A stretch of DNA of 64,000 bases from Catenulispora sp. MAP5-51 (GTDB lineage Bacteria; Actinomycetota; Actinomycetes; Streptomycetales; Catenulisporaceae). Both the position numbers and the translations under genes were made by a program. Below, piece by piece: positions 55,315 through 63,818 of this stretch (its first letter is position 1; each line of letters starts with the position of its first letter). The notes under the pieces are model-generated. The model saw nothing but the letters and a program-made list of their open reading frames with translations, did not search any database and was not told where the DNA came from. The stretch lies in contig NZ_JBGCCH010000040.1 of the NCBI RefSeq assembly GCF_041261205.1, positions 17,230-81,229 on the forward strand, in the 5' to 3' direction.

Positions 55315-55659
55315 ATGCAGCAGAGCCCTGTCGCGTCGGCGCCGGCGCCGACGCCCGCGCCCCCGAGCCCGAAGTCCGACCGGGAGCGGAGCTGGTTCGC
55401 CCGCGCGGCCTGCCGCCAGGCCGCGTGGCGGCTCTTCTTCGAGGCCGAGGGCGAGGGCGCCGCGCCGCGCGCCCGGCGGATCCGGGCCGCCAAGGCAGTG
55501 TGTGCGGAGTGCCCGGTGCGCCGCGAATGCCTGCTGTTCGCCTTGGCCAAGCAGGAGCGCTACGGGATCTGGGGCGGGTTCACCGCGCGCGAACGGGCCA
55601 CCATCAAGCGACGGCGGCTCGCTCGGACGTCGCGGCGTGCCGATCGGCGGGGCCCTTAG
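55315..55659 (+). CDS. WhiB-family iron-sulfur regulator
   Basis: A 114-residue WhiB-like protein. Its Fe-S ligands are Cys in AACRQAAW and the cluster VCAECPVRREC, followed by the tryptophan turn GIWGGFTARERATIKRRR and a basic tail. Only about 38 residues lie between the first and second Cys; the family usually has ~30. Starts 2 nt after the CBS stop, so co-translated. These proteins sense NO or O2 and partner with sigma factors; a sigma gene lies convergent next to it with a 4-nt overlap. Confidence 0.9.
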   Translation: MQQSPVASAPAPTPAPPSPKSDRERSWFARAACRQAAWRLFFEAEGEGAAPRARRIRAAKAVCAECPVRRECLLFALAKQERYGIWGGFTARERATIKRRRLARTSRRADRRGP

Positions 55660-56501
55660 CCTGCTGATCGCTTGGAGTCCGCCGCCCCGGCGGCCGTCTG
55701 CAGGCCCAGTCCCTCCCGCAGCTGCCCGAGGATCCTGGCCAGCAGCCGCGACACCTGCATCTGCGAGACCCCGATCTCGTCGCCGATCTCGGTCTGCGAC
55801 ATGGTGCGGAAGTAGCGCAGCAGCAGGATCCGCTTGTCCCGCTCGTCGAGCTCGGCCAGCAGCGGCTTGAGCGATTCGCGGTCGACGATCATGCCGTAGG
55901 CGGGGTCGTCGCCGCCGATCAGCTCGCCGAGGGTGGCGCCGTCGCCGTCGGACAGGCCGACCGGGATGTCCAGGGAGCCGGTGTTGTAGACCGCCGAGGC
56001 CTCCATCGCGTCGACGATCTCCTCGGTGGTGGCGTCCAGGTGCTCGGCCAGCTCGGCCGCGGTCGGGTCGCGTCCCAGCGTCTGCGCCAGGTGTTCGCGC
56101 GCCTGGCGCAGGGCCGCGGACAGCTCCTGCATCCGGCGCGGGACGTGGACGTCCCAGGTCGTGTCGCGGAAGTGGCGCTTGATCTCGCCGGCTATCACCG
56201 GCGTCGCGTAGGTCAGGAAGGTGGTGTGGTATTCCACGTCGTAACCGTCGACCGCCTTCACCAGGCCGACGTACGCCACCTGCTCCAGGTCCTCCGAGGC
56301 CTCGCCGCGGCGGCGGAAACGCCCGGCGACGTAGCGCGCGTAGGACATGTACTCGCCGATCACGAACTCCCGCAGCGCCGGCCGCTGAGGATCGGAGTGC
56401 GCGAGGGTACCCAGCCGGCGCAGCGCGGCCAGGGCCGCGGCGTACGCGCCGAGCCGATCGGGCCGTCCGTCGTGGACGCCGTCCTTGACCATGGCTCTCA
56501 T
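55656..56501 (-). CDS. SigB/SigF-type stress sigma factor
   Basis: A 281-residue sigma-70 group 3 factor. Region 2 reads VIGEYMSYARYVAGRFRRRGEASEDLEQVAYVGLVKAVDGYD; region 3 has PRRMQELSAALRQAREHLAQTLGRDPTAAELAEHL; region 4 has LDERDKRILLLRYFRTMSQTEIGDEIGVSQMQVSRLLARIL. It directs stress or differentiation genes. Its start overlaps the stop of the anti-sigma kinase gene (ATGA), the classic operon of a partner-switch system. Confidence 0.93.
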   Translation of the reverse strand: MRAMVKDGVHDGRPDRLGAYAAALAALRRLGTLAHSDPQRPALREFVIGEYMSYARYVAGRFRRRGEASEDLEQVAYVGLVKAVDGYDVEYHTTFLTYATPVIAGEIKRHFRDTTWDVHVPRRMQELSAALRQAREHLAQTLGRDPTAAELAEHLDATTEEIVDAMEASAVYNTGSLDIPVGLSDGDGATLGELIGGDDPAYGMIVDRESLKPLLAELDERDKRILLLRYFRTMSQTEIGDEIGVSQMQVSRLLARILGQLREGLGLQTAAGAADSKRSAG

Positions 56502-56938
56502 CTGCCGCGGGTGCCGCGCCGCTTCTCGATCTCGACGCGCACCACGTCGCCGTCCTCTTCCCACGCCAGCGTGTCCACCAGCGCGGCCAGGATGTTCCAG
56601 CCCAGCCCCTCGGGGTCCGGCGGCGCCACGGCCACCGCCGAGGCGGACACCGTCACCCGCAGCAGGTCCCCGCGCACCTCGGCCCGGCACTCCAGGCCGC
56701 TGACGGCGGGGTCGGGGCCGCCGGCGACGAGCAGGTTGCACGCCTCGTCCACGGCCAGGCGCAGATCCCCGATCGCCCCCATGGTGAAGCCGAAACAGGC
56801 GCCGAGCTGGGCCACCGCGGACCGGACGAGCACAATGTAGTGCCTGTCCGCCGGCACGGCGAGCTGCACGGACGCGGCCTCGGGCACCGTGATCCGGCCG
56901 GTCCGGGCCACCTCGTTCAATCGGCGGACATTGTTCAT
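56498..56938 (-). CDS. RsbW-like anti-sigma serine kinase
   Basis: A 146-residue GHKL-type ATPase. N-box DLRLAVDEACNLLVAGG is clear; the G-boxes are reduced (PPDPEGLGWNILAALVDTLAW). It should hold the sigma factor encoded next and be freed by an anti-anti-sigma protein, which is not in this window. I start it at ATG 56938 (MNNVRRLNEV); an ATG at 57016 would add 26 residues but has no RBS. A GTTCCGGAAC palindrome (56956-56965) lies just upstream. Confidence 0.85.
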   Translation of the reverse strand: MNNVRRLNEVARTGRITVPEAASVQLAVPADRHYIVLVRSAVAQLGACFGFTMGAIGDLRLAVDEACNLLVAGGPDPAVSGLECRAEVRGDLLRVTVSASAVAVAPPDPEGLGWNILAALVDTLAWEEDGDVVRVEIEKRRGTRGR

Positions 56939-57107
56939 ATCTTTACGGGTGACCAGTTCCGGAACGATCAAACAGTGCGCCTCCGACAAGCGGGGGCGCA
57001 CCGTTGTCCCGGGCATGATGCGGCTTCGGCCGACCGGGTGAGGCCGAGCGGCCGGCGTGACGGTGTCCGGTCCGAGGCAGCCGACGACGACTAAGGCATT
57101 TCCCGGC

Positions 57108-57440
57108 TCACAAAGTCTTGGCCACGGTCAGCACGAACGCGGCGTCCTCCACCGCCTCCACGCTGTGCCGGGCCTCCGGCACGATCAGCAGGTCGCCGGC
57201 CATGCCCTCCCACGACGCGTCCTCGGAGACCAGCCGGACCCGGCCGCGCAGCACCAGCACCGTGGCCTCGCCGGGGTTCTCGTGCTCGGACAGCGTGCTG
57301 CCGGAGCGCAAAGCGATCAGCGTCTGGCGCAGGACGCGCTCGTGGCCGCCGTAGACGCTCTGCGAGCTGCGGCCGGTCGAGGAGGACGCGGCGCGCTCCA
57401 GGTGCTGCCGGGAGAGCGCTTCGAGCGAAAGCTTCTGCAT
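57108..57440 (-). CDS. Small cupin protein
   Basis: A 110-residue single cupin: TLSEHENPGEATVLVLRGRVRLV with His/Glu metal-ligand positions, then GMAGDLLIVPEARHSVEAVEDAAFVLTV. It is probably a metal-binding sensor or a small dioxygenase-like protein; function unknown. It lies upstream of the anti-sigma gene across a 169-nt gap, inside the stress island. Confidence 0.85.
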   Translation of the reverse strand: MQKLSLEALSRQHLERAASSSTGRSSQSVYGGHERVLRQTLIALRSGSTLSEHENPGEATVLVLRGRVRLVSEDASWEGMAGDLLIVPEARHSVEAVEDAAFVLTVAKTL

Positions 57441-57573
57441 GATGGTTCCGCCGTTTACGTTTCAGGGCCTGTTCGGCCGGACGATCGGTCACGCTCCGGT
57501 CCGCCTACCCAGGGCCGGGCCGGTCATGCCGCCCCGGCCCGGGCGCGGGAGGGTCAGCGCGGGTCGGCGGGAA

Positions 57574-58254
57574 TCACCGGGGGTCCGCGGACGCCTCCAG
57601 GCCATCGACGTCCACCGGGGGCAGGTCCTTGATCTGGTCCTTGGTCAGCCCCACGGACACGCCGTCGACGTCGATCCCGAGCACGTCCCGGATCGGGATG
57701 GCGACCCGCTTGCGGCCCCACAGGTGGCCCTCGTCGAGCAGGACGTGGGTCACCTCGCTGTCCGGCGGGACCACCACCAGGCCCTGCACCCGCCCGATCT
57801 CGCCGCCCTCGGCGTGCACACGCTCCCCGCGCCGCACACTGACCTGGCCGGCCGGGAGGTGCTCCACGATCGTGGCCGCGAGCTGCGGGTCCACGCCGGG
57901 GACGAAGCCGGTCAGCGCGGTCGGGGTCATCACCAGCCCGTACAGCGGCCAGGCCAGGACGCGGTCGCCGCGCGCGGGCCCGACGGCCTCGATGTCGGGC
58001 ATGAAGTACGTCTGCACCGCCGGTTCGAACTCGTCGAACCGCGCCCGGGTGCAGTTCAGGTCGACGCCCTCCGGTCCGGGTATGGCGATGTGCACCGGGA
58101 CCAGGCGGGCCTGCCCGCTGTCGTCGTCCGGCTGCACCACGAGGTGGGTGAGCCTGTCGGCCACCGGGTCGACGACCACGAACGCCACCTCACCGCATTC
58201 TTCCCCGGCGCACCGGACGCGGCTGCCTATCACGTATTCGAGGGTGTCCTGCAT
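57574..58254 (-). CDS. PRC-barrel-domain protein
   Basis: A 226-residue protein with two PRC-barrel-like halves: YVIGSRVRCAGEECGEVAFVVVDPVADRLTHLVVQPDD and, after a linker with FMPDIEAVGPARGDRV, VRRGERVHAEGGEIGRVQGLVVVPPDSEVTHVLLDEGHLWGRKRVAIPI. Such proteins bind surfaces or RNA/ribosome-like partners and often sit in stress clusters. Start 58254 follows GAGAGGA by 8 nt; the much longer frame upstream is spurious. Confidence 0.85.
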   Translation of the reverse strand: MQDTLEYVIGSRVRCAGEECGEVAFVVVDPVADRLTHLVVQPDDDSGQARLVPVHIAIPGPEGVDLNCTRARFDEFEPAVQTYFMPDIEAVGPARGDRVLAWPLYGLVMTPTALTGFVPGVDPQLAATIVEHLPAGQVSVRRGERVHAEGGEIGRVQGLVVVPPDSEVTHVLLDEGHLWGRKRVAIPIRDVLGIDVDGVSVGLTKDQIKDLPPVDVDGLEASADPR

Positions 58255-58417
58255 CTCGCAAATCCTCTCGATCGTCGGTAGGTAGCACGTATCTCCAGGA
58301 CCGCAAGAGGCAAACAAGCCGCAGCGGAGGACCGGTCCCCCACTACGGCGTTGTGAATGTACTGACACGGTGAGTAGCCTTGCCATCGCTATCTTCCGCT
58401 CCGCAGGGGATGGACCG

Positions 58418-61400
58418 ATGGATCCCGATATCCGGCTGCTCGGCGGGCTGACCGTGCACCACGGCGGCGTTCCGCTCCCCCTCGACGGCCAGCGACGGCT
58501 GTGCGTGCTGGCCGTCCTGGTGCTCAACCACGGCCGCACGGTCTCGCGCAGCGACCTGGCCGAATGGGCCTGGCCCTCCTCGCCGCCGGACACGGTCGAC
58601 CGGCAGATCGCCAACTATGTCTCGGCCCTGCGAAAGGCGCTGGAGCCGATCGAGGACCAGGTCCGGCTGGTGGCCCGCCGCCCCGGGTACACCGCGCTGC
58701 TGGATCCCCGCCTGATCGACGCCGAGCGGTTCGGCGTGCTGCTGGGCCGGGCCCGCGACGCCCGCACCGGGCAGGAGCACCAGATCGCGGCGCAGCGCCT
58801 GCACGAGGCGCTGGACCTGTGGCACGGCCGTCCGCTCGAAGGACTCGACACCCCCTATCTGCGGCACCGCGCCGCCGAGCTGGAGCGCCGGCGCCGGGAC
58901 GCGGCGATGCTGCTGGCCGAGATCGAACTGGAGACCGGCCGACCCGCCGAGGCCGCGACGGTCCTGCGCGACGTGGCCTCGCTCCGACCCGACGACGAAG
59001 CCGTGGCGGCGACCCTTATTCGAGCCCTGACACAGGCCGGCCAGACGGACGAGGCGGCCGAGACCGGCTCCCGCGCCGAACGTTCCCTGCGTCGCCAGGG
59101 CCGCACCCCGACCCCGGCCCTGCGCCAAGCCCACAGCGACGCGCTCGCCGGCCGCGTCCCGACCCGCCCGGCCGACCCGCGCCAGCAACTGCCCGCCGAC
59201 ACCGGCGCGTTCACCGGCCGCGTGGACGAGCTGTTCGAACTCGCCCGCCTGGCCCGGCGCGCCGAGGCCGACCGAACGCCCGGCGCACCGGTGATCTGCA
59301 CGATCGACGGCATGGGCGGCATCGGCAAGACGGCCCTGGCCGTGCACGCCGCGCACCTGCTGGCCGACCGGTTCCCGGACGGGCAGCTGTTCCTGGAGCT
59401 GCACGCCCACTCCCCCGGCGTCCCGACCCGCACCGCCTTCGACGCCCTGGGCAGCGCGCTGGCCGCCCTCGGCGCACCGCCGCAGACGGTCCCGAACGAC
59501 CTCGACGCCCGCGCGGCCAAATACCGGGCCCTGCTGGCCGGCACCCGCACGCTCATCGTGCTGGACAACGCCGCCGACGAGAACCACATCCGGCCCCTGA
59601 TTCCCGGCAGCGGCGGCTGTCTGGTGCTGGTCACCAGCCGCAAACGGCTGAAGGCGCTGGACGACGCCGAACCGCTGAGCCTGGACGTGCTGCCGGTGGA
59701 CGACGCCGTGAGCCTGTTCCGCGCCACCGCCGGCGCGGGCCGCACGCCGGTCGACGACGCGCCGGTGGCCGAGGTCGCCGAGATGTGCGGGCGGCTGCCG
59801 CTGGCGGTGCGCATCGCCGCCGCGCTGCTGAGACATCGGCGCAGCTGGCAGCTGGAGCATGTCATCAGGGAACTGCGAGAGGACTCCGGCGCGCTGGAGG
59901 CTTTCGACGACGGTCAGCGGAGCCTGGCGTCGGTCTTCGAGCTGTCCTCCCGGAATCTGACTCGGGCGCAGCGAACGGTCCTGTTCAACATCACGCAGGT
60001 CCCGGGCCGGGACGTCGACGTCTACGCGTGCGCGGCGCTGCTCGACGCCGATCTGCGCGCGACGCGGCGGCTGCTCGACGACCTCATCGATCGCAGCCTG
60101 CTGACCGAGTCCGCTCCGGGCCGATTCCGCATCCACGATCTGATGCGCTCCTACACGCTCTCGCGCATACCGAACCAAGACCTTCGCAACCCCAACCTGG
60201 ACCGCCTGTTCGACTATTACCAGCACACCGCACAACTGGCCGACAGCTATCTTCGAACCCTGCCGGCGCTGCACGCCGCCGCTCCCGCACACCCGCCGCG
60301 CCACCACCCCGCCATCAGCGACCGCGAAACCGCGCAGGCCTGGATGAGCGACGAGATCGAGAACCTGATAGCCGCGGCCCACCACGCCGCGAGCCGACCC
60401 GACCCGGTCCACGCGATCGCGCTCCCGGCCGCTGTGGCCACGCATCTGTACTCGCACGGCCCCTGGGCCCGGGCCGTCGAGCTGCACGGCGCCGCCGCCG
60501 ATCTGGCGCGCCGCCGCGCGGACCTTCCCGCACTGGCCTGTGCCCTGACGAATCTGGGCGTCGCCAGGCGTATGTGCGGCGACTACCCCAGCGCGGTCGA
60601 GGCCCACCGGGAAGCCCTGCAGCTCTATCAGGCATCGGAGAACCTCCGCGCGCAGGCCTTCGTCCTGACCCAACTGAGCCGGGTATCCCAACTCGCCGGC
60701 GACCACCCCGCCGCCGGGGACGCCGGAGCTCAAGCCCTGGAACTCGCCCTCCACCTCGACGACCTCCCCGGACAAGCCAGAGCCCTGAACGAACTGGGCC
60801 GCGTCCACCGCCTCACCGGCGACTACATCGCCGCCGCCGACGCCTGCACCCGCGCCCAGCGGCTCTACCAGCGCCTGGACGACACCGCCGGCCTGGCCGA
60901 GGTGCTGACCCAGCTGGGCGCGATCCGGCACCTGACCGGCGACTACCCCGCCGCGACCGCCGCGTACAGCAGGGCACTGCGTCTGTGGCGGCGCCTGGAC
61001 AGCGTGCTCGGCCAGGCCAACGCACGGACCTCGCTCGGCATCGTGCAGCGCCGCACCGGTGACCACCGCGCCGCGACCGAGAACGTCACGCAGGCGCTGA
61101 CGACCTACCGGCGCCTGGACAGCCCCCTCGGCCAGGCCGGCGCACTGATCGAGCTGGGCCGCCTGCGCCTGCTCACCGACGACCCGCTCGGCGCCGAGGA
61201 CGCCCTGACCCAGGCCCTGAGGCTGTACCGGGGCCTGACCCACCCGACCGCCCAAGCCGTGGCCATCGCCGAGCTGGGCAACGTCCGCCGCCGCCTCGCC
61301 GACCCGGCGGGCGCCGTCGCGCACACCGCCGAGGCACTGCGGATCCTGCGCGACTGCGACGCCCGCGGCGAGCAGGCTTGGGCCCTCAATCAGCACGCCG

Positions 61401-61705
61401 CCGCCCTGACCGCCGCGGGCCGCGAGGACGAGGCAGTGGAGGCCTACGGCCAGGCGGTGGTGCTGAACCGCGAGGTCCGCCAGCCCGACGACGAGGCCAC
61501 GGCGCTGGAGGGGCTCGGCACCATCCTGGTGCGGCGCGGCCGGATTCAGGAGGGCGAGCAGCATTTGCGGCGGGCGCTGAGCCTGTACCTGCGACTCGGG
61601 CTTCAGCCCGAGGCTCGGCGGATGTGCGCGGGGGAGGATGTGGCTTGCGCGCAGGATCAGGATCTGGTGGGGGCGTTTTTGGAGTACGAGATCGTGGTGC
61701 GGTAG
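58418..61705 (+). CDS. AfsR-like regulator: SARP + NB-ARC + TPR
   Basis: A 1095-residue regulator. Residues ~1-95 are the OmpR-type winged helix (IRLLGGLTVHHGGVPLPLDGQRR, SRSDLAEWAWPSSPPDTVDRQIANYVSALRKAL). Residues ~95-250 are the bacterial activation domain. NB-ARC ATPase (~280-560) has P-loop DGMGGIGKTALAV, TLIVLDNAADE and LVLVTSRKRLK. About eight TPRs (600-1080) follow, with repeats like GDYPAATAAYSRALRLWRRLD. It should activate secondary-metabolite or development genes in an ATP-dependent way. Start at 58418 (AGGGGA upstream) rather than the GTG at 58370. The last 49 nt overlap the convergent gene. Confidence 0.92.
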   Translation: MDPDIRLLGGLTVHHGGVPLPLDGQRRLCVLAVLVLNHGRTVSRSDLAEWAWPSSPPDTVDRQIANYVSALRKALEPIEDQVRLVARRPGYTALLDPRLIDAERFGVLLGRARDARTGQEHQIAAQRLHEALDLWHGRPLEGLDTPYLRHRAAELERRRRDAAMLLAEIELETGRPAEAATVLRDVASLRPDDEAVAATLIRALTQAGQTDEAAETGSRAERSLRRQGRTPTPALRQAHSDALAGRVPTRPADPRQQLPADTGAFTGRVDELFELARLARRAEADRTPGAPVICTIDGMGGIGKTALAVHAAHLLADRFPDGQLFLELHAHSPGVPTRTAFDALGSALAALGAPPQTVPNDLDARAAKYRALLAGTRTLIVLDNAADENHIRPLIPGSGGCLVLVTSRKRLKALDDAEPLSLDVLPVDDAVSLFRATAGAGRTPVDDAPVAEVAEMCGRLPLAVRIAAALLRHRRSWQLEHVIRELREDSGALEAFDDGQRSLASVFELSSRNLTRAQRTVLFNITQVPGRDVDVYACAALLDADLRATRRLLDDLIDRSLLTESAPGRFRIHDLMRSYTLSRIPNQDLRNPNLDRLFDYYQHTAQLADSYLRTLPALHAAAPAHPPRHHPAISDRETAQAWMSDEIENLIAAAHHAASRPDPVHAIALPAAVATHLYSHGPWARAVELHGAAADLARRRADLPALACALTNLGVARRMCGDYPSAVEAHREALQLYQASENLRAQAFVLTQLSRVSQLAGDHPAAGDAGAQALELALHLDDLPGQARALNELGRVHRLTGDYIAAADACTRAQRLYQRLDDTAGLAEVLTQLGAIRHLTGDYPAATAAYSRALRLWRRLDSVLGQANARTSLGIVQRRTGDHRAATENVTQALTTYRRLDSPLGQAGALIELGRLRLLTDDPLGAEDALTQALRLYRGLTHPTAQAVAIAELGNVRRRLADPAGAVAHTAEALRILRDCDARGEQAWALNQHAAALTAAGREDEAVEAYGQAVVLNREVRQPDDEATALEGLGTILVRRGRIQEGEQHLRRALSLYLRLGLQPEARRMCAGEDVACAQDQDLVGAFLEYEIVVR

Positions 61706-62532
61706 CGGTCCAACTCCCAAGGATCATGCGCGGCGAACACCGAGACCTCATCCCCGTGCAACCGAACCAATTCCCGCAGCCGAGCATGATTCGCCATCCG
61801 CAGCGGCCGGTCCACCTCCGTGATCTGCTGCAGGATGTCCATCCCCGGGTGGCCGCGCGGGCGGTCGGGGTCGATCTCGGTGTGGAAGTAGTAGGCATCC
61901 CCGCAATGCAGCAGCCAGCGATCCGCCGCACGCACGGCCACCGCGCTGTGCCCTGCTGTGTGTCCGCCGAGCGGGATCAGCGCGATCTCCGCGTCCAGCC
62001 CGGCCAGCGGCCGGACCGCGTCGAAGCCGAACCACGACTCCCCCGCCGGCGCCCCCGCCCCCGCCCCCACCCCCGGCGCATACGTCTGCCACAGCGGCTG
62101 GTGCGCCCAGTGCGCCGGGCGGTAGCGGATGCGGTCCTCGGGGTGGCTGCCGGTGCCGGCCAGCGCGGTGCGCTGCTCGGTGTCCAGGACGTGCACGCGC
62201 GCGTCGGGGAAGTCCGGCAGGCCGCCGGAGTGGTCGATGTCGAGGTGGGTCAGCACGATGTGCCGTACGTCGGCCGCGTCGTATCCCAGGGCCTTGACCT
62301 GGTGCAGGGCGGTCTCCTCCAGGTCGAGCACCGGCTGCGCGCGGCCGATGAACTCCGGGCTCAGGGTGCGCTCCGGATCGGCGACGTCGGCGGTGCCCAG
62401 GCCGGTGTCGACCAGCACCAGGCCGTCGCGGTCGGTCTCGATCAGCAGGCAGTGGCACACCGCGGGCAGGCTGGATCCGTCCTCGTCCTCGATGGAACGC
62501 ATCGATCCGCAGTTGATGTGATGGATTCGCAT
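61657..62532 (-). CDS. Metallo-beta-lactamase-fold hydrolase
   Basis: A 291-residue MBL-fold enzyme. Metal ligands are in LTHLDIDHSGG (HxDxDH type), IPLGGHTAGHSAVAV and LLHCGDAYYF, with a last His in AAHDPWE. This fits lactonase or glyoxalase-like hydrolases such as AHL-lactonases. A low-complexity GVGAGAGAPAGE loop is inserted near residue 150. The message is predicted leaderless from a MerR-type promoter. The 3' end overlaps the AfsR-like gene. Confidence 0.88.
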   Translation of the reverse strand: MRIHHINCGSMRSIEDEDGSSLPAVCHCLLIETDRDGLVLVDTGLGTADVADPERTLSPEFIGRAQPVLDLEETALHQVKALGYDAADVRHIVLTHLDIDHSGGLPDFPDARVHVLDTEQRTALAGTGSHPEDRIRYRPAHWAHQPLWQTYAPGVGAGAGAPAGESWFGFDAVRPLAGLDAEIALIPLGGHTAGHSAVAVRAADRWLLHCGDAYYFHTEIDPDRPRGHPGMDILQQITEVDRPLRMANHARLRELVRLHGDEVSVFAAHDPWELDRYRTTISYSKNAPTRS

Positions 62533-62538
62533 GCGCCT

Positions 62539-62570
62539 ACACTGCGACTTGAAGCGCGCTTGAGGTCAAG
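62539..62570 (-). promoter_or_regulatory. MerR-type promoter/operator for the MBL gene
   Basis: On the minus strand TTGACC (62569-62564) and CAGTGT (62544-62539) are separated by 19 bp, the over-long spacer typical of MerR-activated promoters. The spacer is centred on the palindrome AAGCGCGCTT (62552-62561). Six bases after the -10 comes the ATG of the MBL gene, so the transcript would be leaderless. The MerR gene is divergent on the other side. Confidence 0.7.
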
Positions 62571-62591
62571 CCCGCACCGGGAGGAGGACCC

Positions 62592-62990
62592 ATGACCGAG
62601 ACGGCGTTGGACATCGGGGAAGTCGTGGCGCACACCGGACTGGCGCCCTCGGCGCTCCGGTTCTACGAACAGCGCGGCCTGATCGCCTCCACCGGACGCA
62701 ACGGGCTGCGACGCACCTACAACGCGGACGTGCTCGACCGCCTGGCCCTCATCGGCTGCGCCCGCGAGGCCGGCTTCGGCATCGCCGAGATCGCGCGGTT
62801 CCTGGCCGCTGGGCCGAGAGATCAGGACCTGCGCGATCGGATGGCCTCGAAGGCCGACGAGCTGGACATCCTGATCGCGCGCCTCACCCGGATGCGAGCC
62901 GGGCTGCGGCACGCCGTGGAGTGCGATCACGAGCCGTTGGTCGCGTGCCCGGAGTTCAAGCAGACCTTGAATGAGGCGCTCCTGACTTAG
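62592..62990 (+). CDS. MerR-family regulator
   Basis: A 132-residue MerR protein: LDIGEVVAHTGLAPSALRFYEQRGLIASTGRNGLRRTYNADVLDRLALIGCAREAGFGIAEIARFL is the DNA-binding part and is followed by a dimer helix with DELDILIARLTRMRAGLRHAVECDHEPLVACPEF. The C-terminal Cys pair (ECDHEPLVACPEF) recalls SoxR/ZntR-like or redox sensing, not a proven metal site. The RBS GGGAGGAGG precedes it. It should activate the divergent MBL gene. Confidence 0.9.
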   Translation: MTETALDIGEVVAHTGLAPSALRFYEQRGLIASTGRNGLRRTYNADVLDRLALIGCAREAGFGIAEIARFLAAGPRDQDLRDRMASKADELDILIARLTRMRAGLRHAVECDHEPLVACPEFKQTLNEALLT

Positions 62991-62993
62991 GTG

Positions 62994-63151
62994 TGGGTGG
63001 GTATGGCTGGTTGCGGTTTGTTCGTGGGTTGACAGTCATAGGCGTTTCTTGACGGCTTCGCGCATGGTTGGCGGGATCCGTTGGTGGCGCGGGTCGGGGG
63101 TGGTGCTGGTTTCGCCGGGGCGGTGGTGGTGTGGGTAAATGGTTGGCTCTA
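62994..63151. repeat. Dispersed ~155-bp repeat, copy 2 (inverted)
   Basis: This is the reverse complement of 52050-52212 with high identity, including GGCGTTTCTTGACGGCTTCG followed by CGCATGGTT and TGGTGGCGCGGGTCGGG. It begins right after the MerR stop and leads into the hairpin array. Spurious reading frames exist in it, none with an RBS. Confidence 0.8.
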
Positions 63152-63296
63152 CTGCGAAAACCAAGGGCAACTGCGACAGTCAAGGGCAAGGTCAAGGGCT
63201 ACAGGCGCCTCCGGCGGCGCCTGCGCGGCGAGCGGCCTCGCTCCGGGGAGTGGGGGTCGCGCTGTCGGGCGGCGGACGTTGCTTGTGGTCGCCTGT

Positions 63297-63456
63297 GTCC
63301 CGGATTCCCCGTCGCTTCGTCGCCCGGAGGGAACCATCCCGGCCTGGGCGGTGTCAAGCCGGATCGCTGTTGCTGGCCACCGGTTTGGTTCGGCTGGACA
63401 CCGCCCAGTCCGGGATGGTTGTGCAAGCACCGCCGAAGCGACGGGGAATCCGGGAC
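63297..63456. repeat. Nested hairpin 1
   Basis: A perfect 23-bp outer stem (63297-63319 with 63434-63456) encloses a second 30-nt stem with 28 matches (63332-63361 with 63391-63420). The loop is ~29 nt. RNA or single-stranded DNA would fold strongly. Confidence 0.85.
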
Positions 63457-63557
63457 AACCCCCGCCTGTGGGAAGGGTTCCCGCACCACACGCACACACC
63501 GCCTGGCCGCTGCTGTGCCTCACGGAGTGGACTCCGTCCACACCACAGGCCGGGGTT
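63457..63557. repeat. Middle hairpin
   Basis: AACCCCCGCCTGTGG (63457-63471) pairs with CCACAGGCCGGGGTT (63543-63557), 14 of 15. It starts at the very base where hairpin 1 ends and stops where hairpin 2 begins. GGAGTGGACTCC inside is a further small palindrome. Confidence 0.75.
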
Positions 63558-63712
63558 GTCCCGGGTTCCCCGTCGCTTCGGCGGGCGAAGCCAAGCAGGC
63601 CGGGCCGGTGGTGTCAAGTCGCTGATAATGGGCCAACAGCTCTGTGATCCGACTTGATACCACCGGACCGGCCTGCTTCCGTAAGGCGACGAAGCGACGG
63701 GGGATCCGGGAC
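63558..63712. repeat. Nested hairpin 2, sister of hairpin 1
   Basis: The outer stem (63558-63580 with 63690-63712) has 21 of 23 matches and is nearly the same sequence as in hairpin 1. The inner stem (63593-63621 with 63650-63678) has 27 of 29 matches but differs in sequence from that of hairpin 1, apart from a shared GGTGTCAAG. Confidence 0.85.
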
Positions 63713-63818
63713 GAGGCGACCACAAGCAGGTCCGGCAGCCAGCAGCGCGACCCCCACTCCCCGGAGCGAGTGGGGATGGCGCGTTGCCGCGCCGTTGGGT
63801 CGGCGCGAAAATGTGCCT

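Larger units (their letters stand above)
63237..63770. repeat. Long inverted arms enclosing the hairpin block
   Basis: 63237-63324 is repeated in reverse complement at 63685-63770. The first 28 bases are identical (CTCGCTCCGGGGAGTGGGGG and on). After a variable ~15 bases come GCTTGTGGTCGCCT and the GTCCCGGAT...CGTCGCTTCGTCGCC block. The whole 534-bp unit is therefore a large imperfect palindrome. Confidence 0.85.

Noticed and set aside
56956..56965. GTTCCGGAAC as a sigma-factor or regulator site
   Set aside because: Only 10 bp and lying where an alternative start of the anti-sigma gene would be coding; too short to call as a site.
58343..61720. 1125-codon open frame on the minus strand opposite the AfsR-like gene
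   Set aside because: It is the mirror of a real gene in GC-rich DNA: no domain, no RBS, composition dominated by Gly/Val/Gln. The plus strand has full SARP, NB-ARC and TPR motifs.
63237..63770. CRISPR array
   Set aside because: Repeats alternate in orientation, are few, and are not separated by uniform spacers. They form nested hairpins and no cas genes are near.
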